A DNA stretch of 64,000 nucleotides from Lachnoclostridium sp. UBA5725 (GTDB lineage: Bacteria; Bacillota; Clostridia; Lachnospirales; Lachnospiraceae), in assembly GCA_002419585.1 (NCBI GenBank), contig DIGJ01000002.1:1-64000 (forward strand). Reading direction: 5' to 3'. The notes beneath the pieces were generated by a model. That model was not told the DNA's origin. It saw only the letters and a program-made list of their open reading frames with translations, and did not search any database. Position 1 is the first letter of the stretch. The number at the start of each line of letters is the position of its first letter. A program made the translations under genes and the position numbers. Below, one piece after another: positions 53,114-62,646 of this stretch.

Positions 53114-55618
53114 GTGAAAGAGTACATCATAATACGAGGATTGATTTATCTTTTTAACAATCAAAAACCAGTTACCCCATTTGTATTTCTAATGGGTGTT
53201 TTTGCGGTGTCTCTTATTTTTGTACTTCTGGATAATATTCGAAGACGCCGGATGACCAAGGTTATCGTCAAAGCACAGGAACAGTTGCAAAACCTAATGG
53301 ACGATATACCAGGTGGCATTTCCATTTTTGAAATAGCGGGGGATAAAATAAGAAATTTGTATTTCAATGATGGTTTATGTGAACTATTTCATTATTCTAC
53401 GCAGGAGATGGAAGCATTATATACACAGGAAAACTGTTTTCAAATTCATCAAGATGATTGGAATGAGACGTTAGTTAAAGTAAAAGAGTGCAAGGAGACA
53501 AATACAATTGTAAATCTGGTATTTCGTAGAAGGTTAAAAGAAGGAAATTATCGTTGGACTCATTTAAAGACAAAGCTAGTAAATAAAAGTGAAAGTCGAA
53601 ACTTATTCTATGGAATTTATGCCGATGTAAACCAGGAAAAAGAGAGTGAACTTCAGGCGAAAGTAGAACGTCAGAAATTCCAGATTGCTCTTGATAATAT
53701 GAAACTTGATATATGGGAATATGATATTGTCAATAAAAGAGCAATACAAAGCACCGTATGTACCTATTTATTGGATTATCCAAGGGTAATCGAAAATTTC
53801 CCGGATTGTATCATCGAAAGTGGAAAGCTAGATAAAAACAGCGTAGAAATCTATCGAACTTTACATAATAAAGTAAAAGAAGGCTCTGCCAGCGTTATGG
53901 GAGAAGTGCAAATTCGAAATTCCAAGGAAAAATTTGTTTGGTATCGATTGAAATATATTACAATTTTTGATGATTTCGATCAGCCAATAAAGGCAATTGG
54001 AATTTCGGAAGATATATCAGTTCAGGAAAAATATAAGGAAGAGTTAATCAAGTTACAGGAAATCTGTAATTATACCGTACAAAATGAATACTTGGATGTT
54101 TTTAAAATCAATCTAGAGAAAAATAATATACGAATGTTTTTTGAAAATGGAAAGAGTATTGGATATATCCATCATCAAACTTACGAGAGCTTATACCAAA
54201 AATATTTGCAAAAGATAGCGGATGTTGATCGACCAATATTTGAGGAACAATTTAAATTAAATAATTTAGTCGATAGATTAGAGAAAAACAATGGCAGTCT
54301 AGTTTGCAACTTACGTTATTGGGATAATATGGAATTAAAATTTGCAGAATGTAAATGTGCGTATTTTAGAAACAGTAAGGATACTATTTTAGTATTGATC
54401 AGTGATATCAGCCAACTTCTTTTGAGTGAAAAAAGAGCGAAAGATGCATTGGCAGAGGCATTAGAGCAGGCCAAAGAAGCAGCAAAAGCAAAAGAAGATT
54501 TTTTATCTTATATGTCTCATGAAATTCGAACACCATTAAATGGAATTAAGGGTATGCTCGATCTTTTGCAACAAAAAGAAGCGTTTAAAGAAGAACCATA
54601 TTTAAAGGATGCAATCACTTCTGCAAGACATTTATCTGGACTTATAAATGATATATTGGATATGCAAAGAATAGATAGCAAAAAATTGACACTTCAAAAA
54701 GTATATACCGAAAAAGATGAAGTTGTGCATTATTTGGAAGCGATTATTGGTCCGATGGCAAAAGAGAAAGGAATTACGTTTACACAGGAACACATAAATC
54801 AAAAATACGATGGAATTTATATTGATAAAGGAAGACTTCAGCAGATTCTGATTAATCTTTTGTCTAACGCAGTAAAATACACCAATAATGGAGGTTATGT
54901 CACATTAAAAGTCAAAGACAAAAAGATGGGGAAAAATCGGCTTTGTATAACGTTTACCGTAGAGGACAATGGTCTGGGCATGAGCAAAGAATTCCTACAA
55001 AGGGCGTATGAACCTTTTGAACAGGCAGATCATTCTTTTAACGTCAAAGGAAGTGGATTAGGTCTTAGTATTACGAAGAAATTGGTCGAAGCGATGAATG
55101 GCGAAATACATATCGAGAGTGAACTTGGAAAAGGTACAAAAGTTACGTTTATGCTTACGGTAGATGCTGTAAATAAGGAACAACTAAGAAATAAAGACAG
55201 TGCAAAGGTTGCTGCCCTAAAAGAACATACAACATTCGAGAACATTCATGCGCTATTGGTAGATGATAATGAGATTAATCGGGAAATTGCCAAAATACTG
55301 CTTGAATCAATGGGCGTTATCGTTGAAACATGTACGAATGGAGAAGAAGCTGTGAATAGGATGAAGCATCAGAAAGAGAGAACGTTTGATATCATCTTTA
55401 TGGACATTATGATGCCAACCATGGATGGATTGACTGCAGCCAAGGAAATTCGAAAATTAGAGCGAAGTGACGCAAATAAAATTCCAATTGTAGCAATGAC
55501 CGCCAATGCCTTTGCAGACGATGTACACAAATCATTAGAGAGTGGAATGAATTATCACTTATCAAAACCATTTGAAAAAGAACAGATGCGCAGAATTTTA
55601 ATACAGGAATTTTTGTAG
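53114..55618 (+). CDS. Membrane-linked hybrid sensor histidine kinase
   Basis: The 834-residue protein has one membrane segment (about 22-40), PAS-like sensor regions between 55 and 420, a HisKA domain with His469 (SYMSHEIRTPLN), an ATPase domain with NLLSNAVKYT, DNGLGM and GSGLGLSI, and a C-terminal receiver with Asp764 in FMDIMMPTMDG. The start is GTG, with AGGAG 7 bases before it. No response-regulator gene follows, so the receiver may be terminal or pass phosphate to an unlinked partner. Confidence 0.9.
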   Translation: MKEYIIIRGLIYLFNNQKPVTPFVFLMGVFAVSLIFVLLDNIRRRRMTKVIVKAQEQLQNLMDDIPGGISIFEIAGDKIRNLYFNDGLCELFHYSTQEMEALYTQENCFQIHQDDWNETLVKVKECKETNTIVNLVFRRRLKEGNYRWTHLKTKLVNKSESRNLFYGIYADVNQEKESELQAKVERQKFQIALDNMKLDIWEYDIVNKRAIQSTVCTYLLDYPRVIENFPDCIIESGKLDKNSVEIYRTLHNKVKEGSASVMGEVQIRNSKEKFVWYRLKYITIFDDFDQPIKAIGISEDISVQEKYKEELIKLQEICNYTVQNEYLDVFKINLEKNNIRMFFENGKSIGYIHHQTYESLYQKYLQKIADVDRPIFEEQFKLNNLVDRLEKNNGSLVCNLRYWDNMELKFAECKCAYFRNSKDTILVLISDISQLLLSEKRAKDALAEALEQAKEAAKAKEDFLSYMSHEIRTPLNGIKGMLDLLQQKEAFKEEPYLKDAITSARHLSGLINDILDMQRIDSKKLTLQKVYTEKDEVVHYLEAIIGPMAKEKGITFTQEHINQKYDGIYIDKGRLQQILINLLSNAVKYTNNGGYVTLKVKDKKMGKNRLCITFTVEDNGLGMSKEFLQRAYEPFEQADHSFNVKGSGLGLSITKKLVEAMNGEIHIESELGKGTKVTFMLTVDAVNKEQLRNKDSAKVAALKEHTTFENIHALLVDDNEINREIAKILLESMGVIVETCTNGEEAVNRMKHQKERTFDIIFMDIMMPTMDGLTAAKEIRKLERSDANKIPIVAMTANAFADDVHKSLESGMNYHLSKPFEKEQMRRILIQEFL

Positions 55619-55721
55619 TTTTAATTTCTTGTCATTTTTTAGGAAACGTGATACATTAAAGATAAGTAAAAACTGTATAAAATAGAAACTGTAGAAAAAT
55701 AGGTAAAAAGGAGGAATACGT

Positions 55722-56219
55722 ATGATAACAGGAATTGTTGGAATGGGACAGTCATCATTACCCTATTCACCATATGTGAATAGTACGAAAAGTGCTTCTT
55801 CCTCACTTAGTAAAACCTCCAATACTTCCGTGAATACGGATCAGTCATCTTCGAAGGTACGCAAAGATGATTGTCAGACTTGTAAAGAGCGAAAGTATGT
55901 CGATGGTTCCAATGAATCGAATGTATCCTTTAAATCTCCAGGTCACATATCTCCAGGGAATTCGGCCTCCAAAGTAATGGCGCACGAGAACGAACACGTT
56001 TCCAATGCCATAAAGGAAGGAAATAAAGAAAATAAAGAGTTAGTTTCTTCTACGGTTACATTGAAAACTGCGGTATGCCCAGAGTGTGGTACTTCCTATG
56101 TATCCGGAGGCACAACAAGAACAACAATGAGAACTTATTCGAATAATCCGTATGACCAGGCAAAAAAGTCGATTGAGGGAAGCTTTTTGACAGGTCAAAA
56201 TATTGATTATGTTGCGTAA
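55722..56219 (+). CDS. Putative HExxH metalloprotease-like protein
   Basis: The 165-residue product has a low-complexity Ser/Thr N terminus, then a core with CQTCKERKYVDGS, the zinc-like motif AHENEHVSNA (HExxH at about 89-93), and CPECGTSYVSGG. Two cysteine pairs and the motif suggest a small zinc metalloprotease of the SprA-related kind, but this is inferred from motifs. AAGGAGG lies 7 bases before the ATG. The ends resemble those of the next gene (56310), which lacks the core. No signal peptide is seen. Confidence 0.65.
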   Translation: MITGIVGMGQSSLPYSPYVNSTKSASSSLSKTSNTSVNTDQSSSKVRKDDCQTCKERKYVDGSNESNVSFKSPGHISPGNSASKVMAHENEHVSNAIKEGNKENKELVSSTVTLKTAVCPECGTSYVSGGTTRTTMRTYSNNPYDQAKKSIEGSFLTGQNIDYVA

Positions 56220-56309
56220 TAATACATAAAAAGACATAATACGATACTACTTGAAAAAATGATTGGAAAATGGTAATATAACGATATAGATAGAAAAGGA
56301 GGATGCCGT

Positions 56310-56585
56310 ATGATAGCAGGAGTAAATATGACTGGTCAAATCAACGCTTTGTACCCACAGTACAACACAACAAAAGTACAACCGATAAAGAAATCGAAAG
56401 CGGTAGACTCAAATGAATCACTGCAGATAATAAACAAACCAGAAAAAGAGCAATCGAGTGTATCTGTTTCGACAGAACTTAAAAATGCTCAGAATGTTGC
56501 ATATACTTCAAATCCATACGATCAAGCCAGAAAATCAGCAGAGAACACGTTGTTGCTTGGTCAGAACTTTGATATTGCAGTATAA
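56310..56585 (+). CDS. Small paralogue of the preceding protein, core missing
   Basis: The 91-residue protein begins MIAGVNMTGQINALYPQYNTTK and ends SNPYDQARKSAENTLLLGQN. Both ends align with those of the preceding gene (MITGIVGMGQ... and NNPYDQAKKSIEGSFLTGQN), but the metalloprotease-like centre is absent. AAGGAGG lies 8 bases before the ATG. The two are 90 bases apart, so a local duplication followed by core loss, or shared targeting tags, is likely. Function unknown. Confidence 0.65.
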   Translation: MIAGVNMTGQINALYPQYNTTKVQPIKKSKAVDSNESLQIINKPEKEQSSVSVSTELKNAQNVAYTSNPYDQARKSAENTLLLGQNFDIAV

Positions 56586-56605
56586 TAATACAATAAAGAT
56601 GATAG

Positions 56606-56635
56606 GCCGATTTCAAAAGAAATCGGTCTTTTTTT
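56606..56635 (+). terminator. Terminator before tex
   Basis: CCGATTTC pairs with GAAATCGG across a 4-base loop and is followed by TCTTTTTTTG. It ends the two-gene set at 55722-56585 and separates it from tex. Confidence 0.88.
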
Positions 56636-56738
56636 GCTTCATAATGAAGAGTAAATACGCACAATACCAAGAAAAACTGGAAAATTTGGAAAATATAGAT
56701 TATAATAAGCGGGAAGAATGAAAACTAAGGAGTTTATT

Positions 56739-59066
56739 ATGGATATATTAAAACAAATAAAAGAAGAATTAGGAATTGAACTATGGCAGGTAGAAGCGGT
56801 AGTAAACTTAATTGATGAAGGAAATACAATACCATTTATTGCCCGATACCGAAAAGAAAAACATGGAGCACTGGATGATGAACAGCTTCGTAATTTAAAT
56901 GAACGACTGACTTATTTGAGAAACTTAGAAGACAAAAAGAATCAGGTTCTTGCTAGTATTGAGGAGCAAGGAAAACTTACCGAGGAATTAAAGAATCAGA
57001 TTTTAGCAGCAACCACGCAGGTAGTTGTGGAGGATTTGTATCGTCCTTATCGTCCTAAGAGAAGAACGAGAGCTACTATTGCAAAGGAAAAGGGATTGGA
57101 AGGCTTGGCTCAAATCATTTTAGCCCAAGCAACAGACAAGTCACTGGAAGAAGAAGCAAAAGCCTTCCTTTGTGAAGAAAAAGAGGTTAATACGGTAGCG
57201 GAAGCAATTGCAGGGGCTATGGATATTATCGCAGAAAGCATTTCAGACGAGGCAGACTACCGTATCTATATCCGTAAGGCAACGATGGAAGAAGGTTCCA
57301 TTATTTCTACTGCAAAAGATGAGAAAGCGCAGTCTGTTTATGAAATGTATTATGCATTTGAAGAACCAATCGAAAAGATTGCAGGACATAGAGTCCTTGC
57401 GCTAAATCGTGGAGAAAATGAAAAGATATTAAATGTAAAGATTACTGCACCGGAAGATCGCATCTTACGATTTTTAGAGAAAAAAGTAATCATTAACGAA
57501 AACATAAATACGATGGAAGTATTAAAGGCCACCATTGAAGATAGCTATAAACGTCTCATTGCACCAGCCATTGAACGTGAAATTCGCAATGAATTAACAG
57601 AAAAAGCAGAAGATGGGGCAATTAAAGTATTTGGAAAGAATTTAGAACAGCTCTTATTGCAACCACCAATTGCAAATAAAGTCGTACTTGGATGGGATCC
57701 TGCATTTCGTACGGGATGTAAGCTTGCTGTTGTGGATGGAACAGGAAAGGTATTAGATACTTGCGTTGTATATCCGACCGTTCCACAAAACAAAGTGGAA
57801 CAGACGAAAAAGATTGTTAAAGAGTTAGTAGATAAATACAACATTGATTTAATTTCCGTAGGAAACGGTACTGCTTCTCGTGAATCGGAAATGATTATTG
57901 TTGATATGTTAAAGGAAATGAATCGCCCAGTTCAATATATCATAGTAAATGAAGCAGGTGCTTCTGTTTATTCCGCAAGCAAGCTGGCAACGGAAGAATT
58001 TCCAAACTTTGATGTGGGACAAAGAAGTGCGGCATCGATTGCAAGAAGATTGCAAGATCCACTTGCGGAGCTCGTAAAAATAGATCCTCAATCAATTGGT
58101 GTTGGTCAGTACCAGCACGATATGAATCAGAAAAAATTAGGAGAGGCTTTATCTGGAGTGGTGGAGGCTTCCGTTAATAAGGTTGGTGTTGATCTAAATA
58201 CTGCTTCAGCGCCTTTATTAGAGTATGTATCCGGTATATCTAAGGTAATTGCTAAGAATATTGTTACTTACCGAGAAGAAAATGGTAAATTTACCGATCG
58301 GAAACAATTATTAAAGGTTGCAAAACTTGGACCAAAAGCATACGAGCAATGTGCTGGATTTATGCGAATTCTCGATGGAGACAATCCTCTTGATGCTACG
58401 AGTGTACATCCTGAATCCTATGATGCAGCAAAAGCATTACTTGAGACGCTTGGATGGACGATGGAAGATGTACGAAAAGCACAGGCAGAAGTAGCAAAAA
58501 ACAAAGGAGCTGCAAAAACTACCGAAGAAAAGAAGGTAGAAAAGAAAAAGAATATTGTTGTGAAGCAGCAAAACACTGCTTTTTCACAGGCTTTGGTACA
58601 AGCAATGGGAAATTCAAAAATAGAAGCCAAAGCACAAGACAATGTAAAAGTAGAACAAGTGAAGCATTCAGGAAATTTGAGTAAGAAAATCACGAACAAA
58701 GAAAAAGTGGCAAAAGATTTAAATATTGGTCTTATGACACTCAATGATATTTTAAATGAATTGGAAAAACCAGGTAGAGACCCCCGAGATGAAATGCCCA
58801 AGCCGATTCTTCGTACCGATGTACTTGACATGAAAGATTTAAAAGAGGGAATGATATTAAAAGGCACGGTTCGTAATGTAATCGATTTTGGGGCATTTGT
58901 CGATATTGGAGTGCATCAAGATGGTTTAGTACACATTTCTCAGCTAAGCGATAAGAAATTTGTAAAGCATCCATTGGATGTGGTAAGCGTCGGAGATATT
59001 GTCGATGTTAAGGTAATGAGTGTCGATTTAGGGAAAAAGAGAATACAATTAACAATGAAGCTATAA
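56739..59066 (+). CDS. tex: Tex-family S1 RNA-binding protein
   Basis: The 775-residue protein has the Tex order: an N-terminal helical region, a YqgF-like core around GWDPAFRTGCKLAVVDGTGKV (about 320-340), helix-hairpin-helix domains near 470-560, a charged Lys/Glu/Gln linker near 590-650, and a C-terminal S1 domain beginning near GMILKGTVRNVIDFGAFVDIG. The ATG at 56739 has AAGGAG 6 bases before it; the in-frame ATG upstream does not. Tex proteins act in transcription and RNA quality control. Confidence 0.93.
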   Translation: MDILKQIKEELGIELWQVEAVVNLIDEGNTIPFIARYRKEKHGALDDEQLRNLNERLTYLRNLEDKKNQVLASIEEQGKLTEELKNQILAATTQVVVEDLYRPYRPKRRTRATIAKEKGLEGLAQIILAQATDKSLEEEAKAFLCEEKEVNTVAEAIAGAMDIIAESISDEADYRIYIRKATMEEGSIISTAKDEKAQSVYEMYYAFEEPIEKIAGHRVLALNRGENEKILNVKITAPEDRILRFLEKKVIINENINTMEVLKATIEDSYKRLIAPAIEREIRNELTEKAEDGAIKVFGKNLEQLLLQPPIANKVVLGWDPAFRTGCKLAVVDGTGKVLDTCVVYPTVPQNKVEQTKKIVKELVDKYNIDLISVGNGTASRESEMIIVDMLKEMNRPVQYIIVNEAGASVYSASKLATEEFPNFDVGQRSAASIARRLQDPLAELVKIDPQSIGVGQYQHDMNQKKLGEALSGVVEASVNKVGVDLNTASAPLLEYVSGISKVIAKNIVTYREENGKFTDRKQLLKVAKLGPKAYEQCAGFMRILDGDNPLDATSVHPESYDAAKALLETLGWTMEDVRKAQAEVAKNKGAAKTTEEKKVEKKKNIVVKQQNTAFSQALVQAMGNSKIEAKAQDNVKVEQVKHSGNLSKKITNKEKVAKDLNIGLMTLNDILNELEKPGRDPRDEMPKPILRTDVLDMKDLKEGMILKGTVRNVIDFGAFVDIGVHQDGLVHISQLSDKKFVKHPLDVVSVGDIVDVKVMSVDLGKKRIQLTMKL

Positions 59067-59107
59067 TATTTCGCGCAACTAGTTCTAGAGCGGAAAGGAT
59101 GCATAAC

Positions 59108-59998
59108 ATGATAAAATTTAAAAGACCTACATTAGAAGATCAAGACTGGATGAGAGAAAAGATAGCGCAATCCGATTTAAGAGGATGCGAATATTCTTTT
59201 GGTAATTTGTTTATTTGGAGAAATGTGTCCGATGTAAAAGTAGCTTTGGTTGAAGGATTCCTGTGTGTGACAGGAGATTCCAAAGAGAATGAAGTGATTT
59301 ACAATTATCCCGTAGGAAGCGGTGATGACCAGAAGGTGCTTCAACTTTTGATAGAGGATGCAAAGGAAAAGGGCTGCATACCACGCTTTCGTGGAGTCTT
59401 AGAAGAACAAAAGGAACGTTTGAAAGAGCTATTTCCAAATAATATCGAAGTAGTAACAAATGAAGCTGACTGGGACTATATTTATGATGTTGAAAAATTG
59501 ACAAATCTACCGGGAAAACATTACCATGGAAAAAGAAATCACATCGCTAGATTTAAGGATGAGGATGACTGGGGTTACGAGGTCATTACCGAAGATAAAA
59601 TCGAAGAATGCAAAAAAATGAATCAAATCTGGTGTGAGGAATATGGTTGTGGAAAAAGTGAAAGCGCAAAGCTAGAACAGTGTGCGGTGGAGCAGAGCTT
59701 CTTACATTTTAAGGAGCTTGGTTTTGAAGGTGGACTGTTAAGGAAAGCAGGAGAAGTGGTAGCCTTTACCATTGGAGAACCTTTGAATTCAGATACTTAT
59801 GTGGTTCATATTGAAAAGGCATTTCCTCAGGTACAAGGTTCTTATCCAATGATCAATCAGCAATTTGTTGCTCATAATATGCAACAATTTACGTATGTAA
59901 ATCGAGAAGAAGATATAGGAGATGAAGGAATTCGTAAAGCGAAGATGTCCTATAAACCTTCGATACATTTGAAAAAGTACGTGGTAACCATAAAGTAA
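59108..59998 (+). CDS. DUF2156 protein, GNAT-like fold
   Basis: The 296-residue protein matches the DUF2156 pattern seen alone and as the catalytic part of lysyl-phosphatidylglycerol synthase: FKRPTLEDQDWM at the start, LPGKHYHGKRNHIARF near 140, and the C-terminal EDIGDEGIRKAKMSYKPS. It lacks membrane segments, so it is not a full MprF. The substrate is unknown. ATG at 59108 has AAAGGA upstream. An acetyltransferase gene follows after 23 bases. Confidence 0.8.
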   Translation: MIKFKRPTLEDQDWMREKIAQSDLRGCEYSFGNLFIWRNVSDVKVALVEGFLCVTGDSKENEVIYNYPVGSGDDQKVLQLLIEDAKEKGCIPRFRGVLEEQKERLKELFPNNIEVVTNEADWDYIYDVEKLTNLPGKHYHGKRNHIARFKDEDDWGYEVITEDKIEECKKMNQIWCEEYGCGKSESAKLEQCAVEQSFLHFKELGFEGGLLRKAGEVVAFTIGEPLNSDTYVVHIEKAFPQVQGSYPMINQQFVAHNMQQFTYVNREEDIGDEGIRKAKMSYKPSIHLKKYVVTIK

Positions 59999-60021
59999 CG
60001 AAAGAAAGAAGCGTGCACAGA

Positions 60022-60864
60022 ATGGAAGATGGCAATATTACTTTCGCGAAGATGGAATGGATTCCCCAGTTAAAACAGATATGGAAGGAATGCTTTCATG
60101 ATGAAGACAGCTATATTGATTTTTATTTCATGAAACGATTTACCGAAGAAAATATGCTTGTATGGCTGGAAGATAAGCTACCAGTAGCAATGGCAAGCCT
60201 TTTACCTTGCACTTGCTGGGAAAAAAAGAATGGATTGCTCTTAAAACAACCGGTTCGCTATATTTATGCGGTAGCAACCAAGCCAGGATTTAAAGGGCAA
60301 GGAATTAGTACAAAATTAATGAAATATATACAGAGTTTTTTAGATCAGAATCACGAAATCGGGATTTTGGTACCGGCAGAAGAAAGTCTTATTTCCTTTT
60401 ATGGAAAACGCAATTTTCACCCGGCGATTCGTGCTAAGGAAAGGGTCAATGATGAGGCAGAAAGATTTGAGTTACAAATAAGTTCCCTTTCCGATATTTT
60501 GATAAAAGAAGGACCAGTCTTGGCAAAAAAATACAAACAAATTCGAGATAGTTGGCTAGGAATGGATGGTTATATTGAGTGGGATGAAGATGCAATTGAT
60601 TATGCAATCAAAGAGAACCTCTTAATTGGAGGCCTTTGTTTTGAAATGATCTGTGAAGGAGAAAGCCATATTATAATGGGGTATATCGATAAGGAGCAAT
60701 TTATTGTACGTGAAACCACCCTATCGGAACATCAGTGGGATCAATATGCAATGACGATTGCGAATGAATTTGAATGCAGTCGAATCCTTCAAAAAGAGCG
60801 TTTTTTTATGAGTACACGAAAAAATTGGGCGAAAACCAGTTATTTTAATTTGGCATTGGATTAA
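60022..60864 (+). CDS. GNAT-family acetyltransferase
   Basis: The 280-residue protein has an N-terminal GNAT domain with the acetyl-CoA loop motif VATKPGFKGQGISTKLMKYI near 86-105 and a C-terminal extension of about 130 residues. It follows a DUF2156 gene and precedes a Nudix gene within 30 bases, so the three are likely co-transcribed. I choose the ATG at 60022; a GTG three codons earlier is nearly on the AGAAG sequence. Substrate unknown. Confidence 0.8.
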   Translation: MEDGNITFAKMEWIPQLKQIWKECFHDEDSYIDFYFMKRFTEENMLVWLEDKLPVAMASLLPCTCWEKKNGLLLKQPVRYIYAVATKPGFKGQGISTKLMKYIQSFLDQNHEIGILVPAEESLISFYGKRNFHPAIRAKERVNDEAERFELQISSLSDILIKEGPVLAKKYKQIRDSWLGMDGYIEWDEDAIDYAIKENLLIGGLCFEMICEGESHIIMGYIDKEQFIVRETTLSEHQWDQYAMTIANEFECSRILQKERFFMSTRKNWAKTSYFNLALD

Positions 60865-60892
60865 TTGTAGACAGAAGAAAAGAGGATTACGA

Positions 60893-61729
60893 ATGATACA
60901 GGATATTTCACCAAGCATATTTTATAATGAATTCAAAGATAAAGAGCCATCAAAAAATAGTCGTATTTTCTGTTTTCATAAGAGGAAAATATTGCTTGGG
61001 CAAACGGATCGTGGCGAACGATTGCTTCCAACCTTTGCAGTGATGCCAAAGGATATCATTAAATCAAACTATCATTATTTATTTTGCGTGGATGAAACGG
61101 AGTATTTTCTTTACTTAAATGAGGAGACCATTGATTTGCCTTCTTTTCAATACGAATCGGTGCAGATACTTCGGGAGAATATTGGGAAAGAGCTCCAATT
61201 TGTGGGAATTACTGCATACCACTTATATCAATGGTATGAAAACAACCATTTTTGTGGAAGATGTGCAAATGAGCTTTCATTTGATTCAAAGGAGCGTATG
61301 CTTTACTGTGACAAATGTGGGAATATGATCTATCCTAAAATAGCACCAGCTATCATTGTTGGTGTAACAAATGGTAATAAAATACTTATGACGAAATATG
61401 CGGGAAGAGCTTATAAAAAGTATGCATTGATTGCGGGATTTTCAGAAATAGGCGAAACACTTGAAGATACGGTTCGGCGTGAAGTAATGGAAGAAGCCGG
61501 TGTAAAAGTAAAAAATATTACGTATTATAAAAGTCAGCCTTGGGGATTTGACAGTAATCTGCTCGTGGGTTATTATGCAGAATTGGATGGACCAGATGAA
61601 ATAACCATGGATACAGAAGAGCTTTCTTATGCCGGCTGGTTAACGAAGGATGATGTAGATATCGTATGTGATGGAGTCAGCCTTACAAACGAAATGATGT
61701 ACCAGTTTTTTCAGAGAAATACGGATTGA
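60893..61729 (+). CDS. nudC: NADH pyrophosphatase (Nudix, NudC-like)
   Basis: The 278-residue hydrolase has a zinc ribbon (CGRCANELSF then CDKCGNMIYPKIAP) and a Nudix box GFSEIGETLEDTVRREVMEEAGV at about 182-204. The downstream SQPWGFDSNLLVGYYAEL matches the NADH-specific SQPWPF type motif (here SQPWGF). It would cleave NADH or decap NAD-RNA. AGAGGA precedes the ATG. A terminator follows its stop. Confidence 0.93.
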   Translation: MIQDISPSIFYNEFKDKEPSKNSRIFCFHKRKILLGQTDRGERLLPTFAVMPKDIIKSNYHYLFCVDETEYFLYLNEETIDLPSFQYESVQILRENIGKELQFVGITAYHLYQWYENNHFCGRCANELSFDSKERMLYCDKCGNMIYPKIAPAIIVGVTNGNKILMTKYAGRAYKKYALIAGFSEIGETLEDTVRREVMEEAGVKVKNITYYKSQPWGFDSNLLVGYYAELDGPDEITMDTEELSYAGWLTKDDVDIVCDGVSLTNEMMYQFFQRNTD

Positions 61730-61752
61730 ATTACTAAAAACGATTATGATTA

Positions 61753-61789
61753 AACCTCCTACCGTCAGTGTACGGTTAGGGGGTTTTTT
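61753..61789 (+). terminator. Terminator after nudC
   Basis: AACCTCCTACCGT pairs with ACGGTTAGGGGGTT (two G-T pairs) around a short loop and is followed by TTTTTT. It closes the DUF2156-GNAT-nudC unit. Confidence 0.88.
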
Positions 61790-61822
61790 GTGTATTAATG
61801 TGATAACTACAGTTAAATAGAG

Positions 61823-61851
61823 TTAACATTTGTAAATATTTATGATATAAT
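61823..61851 (+). promoter_or_regulatory. Promoter of the hydrogenase-type operon
   Basis: TTAACA (61823-61828) and TATAAT (61846-61851) are separated by 17 bases, about 220 bases before the first gene. A GTTAA-N6-TTAAC palindrome overlaps the -35 and resembles a Rex site with 2 extra spacer bases. CACGAAAACGAATAAA follows at 61863, like the LacI-type boxes at 28-29 kb. The leader to 62069 has no ORF I can support. Confidence 0.5.
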
Positions 61852-62069
61852 CATATAAATATCACGAAAACGAATAAAATGCAACTAAATTAAGCGTAAA
61901 AGAGAATTTGTATATAAAACAACACGCTTTCTTTAGAATTTACTAGTAGCATGAATGGTATAAAATGGCTTAAGTCAAGGAATAATCTTTCATGGAACAG
62001 TAAGAATCAAGAAAATGTTGTTTATAATATAAGAAGAATAATCTAATTCAATCAAAAGGAGGTTTGTGT

Positions 62070-62558
62070 ATGGGAGGTAATTGCGATACTCAGGAAAAAT
62101 TTGCTGAACTCCAAAATTTCATTGACAGCATTGAAGACAAAAGGGGTGCACTAATCGCTGTGTTACACAGAGCACAGCAGCTTTATGGCTATCTTTCCAA
62201 TGAGGTAATTTTCTATGTTTCGGAAAAGCTTGTGATACCAAGTTCTAAGATTTATGGTGTAATTAGCTTTTACTCCTACTTTACAACAAAGCAAAGAGGA
62301 AAGTATGTCATCAATGTGTGCCTTGGAACCGCATGTTTTGTAAGAGGTGCAGAAGCAATTATGAAGGAATTTGAAAAAGAACTAAATATTAAGGCAGGAG
62401 AATCTACGAAGGATATGAAATTTACTTTGTCAGGATTAAGATGCATTGGTGCTTGTGGACTGGCTCCAGTCGTCATGATTAATGATAAGGTATATGGAAG
62501 GGTAGAAGTAGATCAAATTAAAAAAATTATCGAAGAATGCGAGAAGGAGGCAGAGTGA
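62070..62558 (+). CDS. NuoE/HndA-like 2Fe-2S subunit
   Basis: The 162-residue protein has a thioredoxin-like 2Fe-2S domain with the ligands CLGTAC and CIGAC spaced as in NuoE and HndA. The N-terminal helical region (about 10-70) is typical. It is the first subunit of NAD(P)-linked, often electron-bifurcating, [FeFe]-hydrogenase complexes or related oxidoreductases. AAAGGAGG lies 7 bases before the ATG at 62070. HndB-like and HndC-like genes follow. Confidence 0.9.
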   Translation: MGGNCDTQEKFAELQNFIDSIEDKRGALIAVLHRAQQLYGYLSNEVIFYVSEKLVIPSSKIYGVISFYSYFTTKQRGKYVINVCLGTACFVRGAEAIMKEFEKELNIKAGESTKDMKFTLSGLRCIGACGLAPVVMINDKVYGRVEVDQIKKIIEECEKEAE

Positions 62559-62565
62559 AAGTAAG

Positions 62566-62637
62566 ACATTCACTCAGCAAGTTTGTGTATGCGCTGCGCA
62601 CACAAACTAGATATGCGCAAAGAGCAGCGCAGAAAAG
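62566..62637 (+). other. Palindromic intergenic segment between hydrogenase subunit genes
   Basis: The 88-base gap holds GTTTGTGT paired with ACACAAAC around TATGCGCTGCGC-like sequence, then a second TGCGC/GCGCA pair beside AGAGCAGCGCAG. Such a strong fold between two subunit genes may affect mRNA stability or processing. ATGCGCAAAGAG also occurs in the thiT leader and inside the next gene. No T-run follows. Confidence 0.5.
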
Positions 62638-62646
62638 AGGAAGCGT

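Noticed and set aside
56644..56721. 25-residue ORF just before tex
   Set aside because: It lies right after the terminator, has no ribosome site, and its stop falls 18 bases before the tex start. I cannot support it as a gene.
61815..61835. Calling GTTAA-N6-TTAAC a definite Rex operator
   Set aside because: The Rex consensus has a 4-base spacer; two extra bases make the site doubtful.
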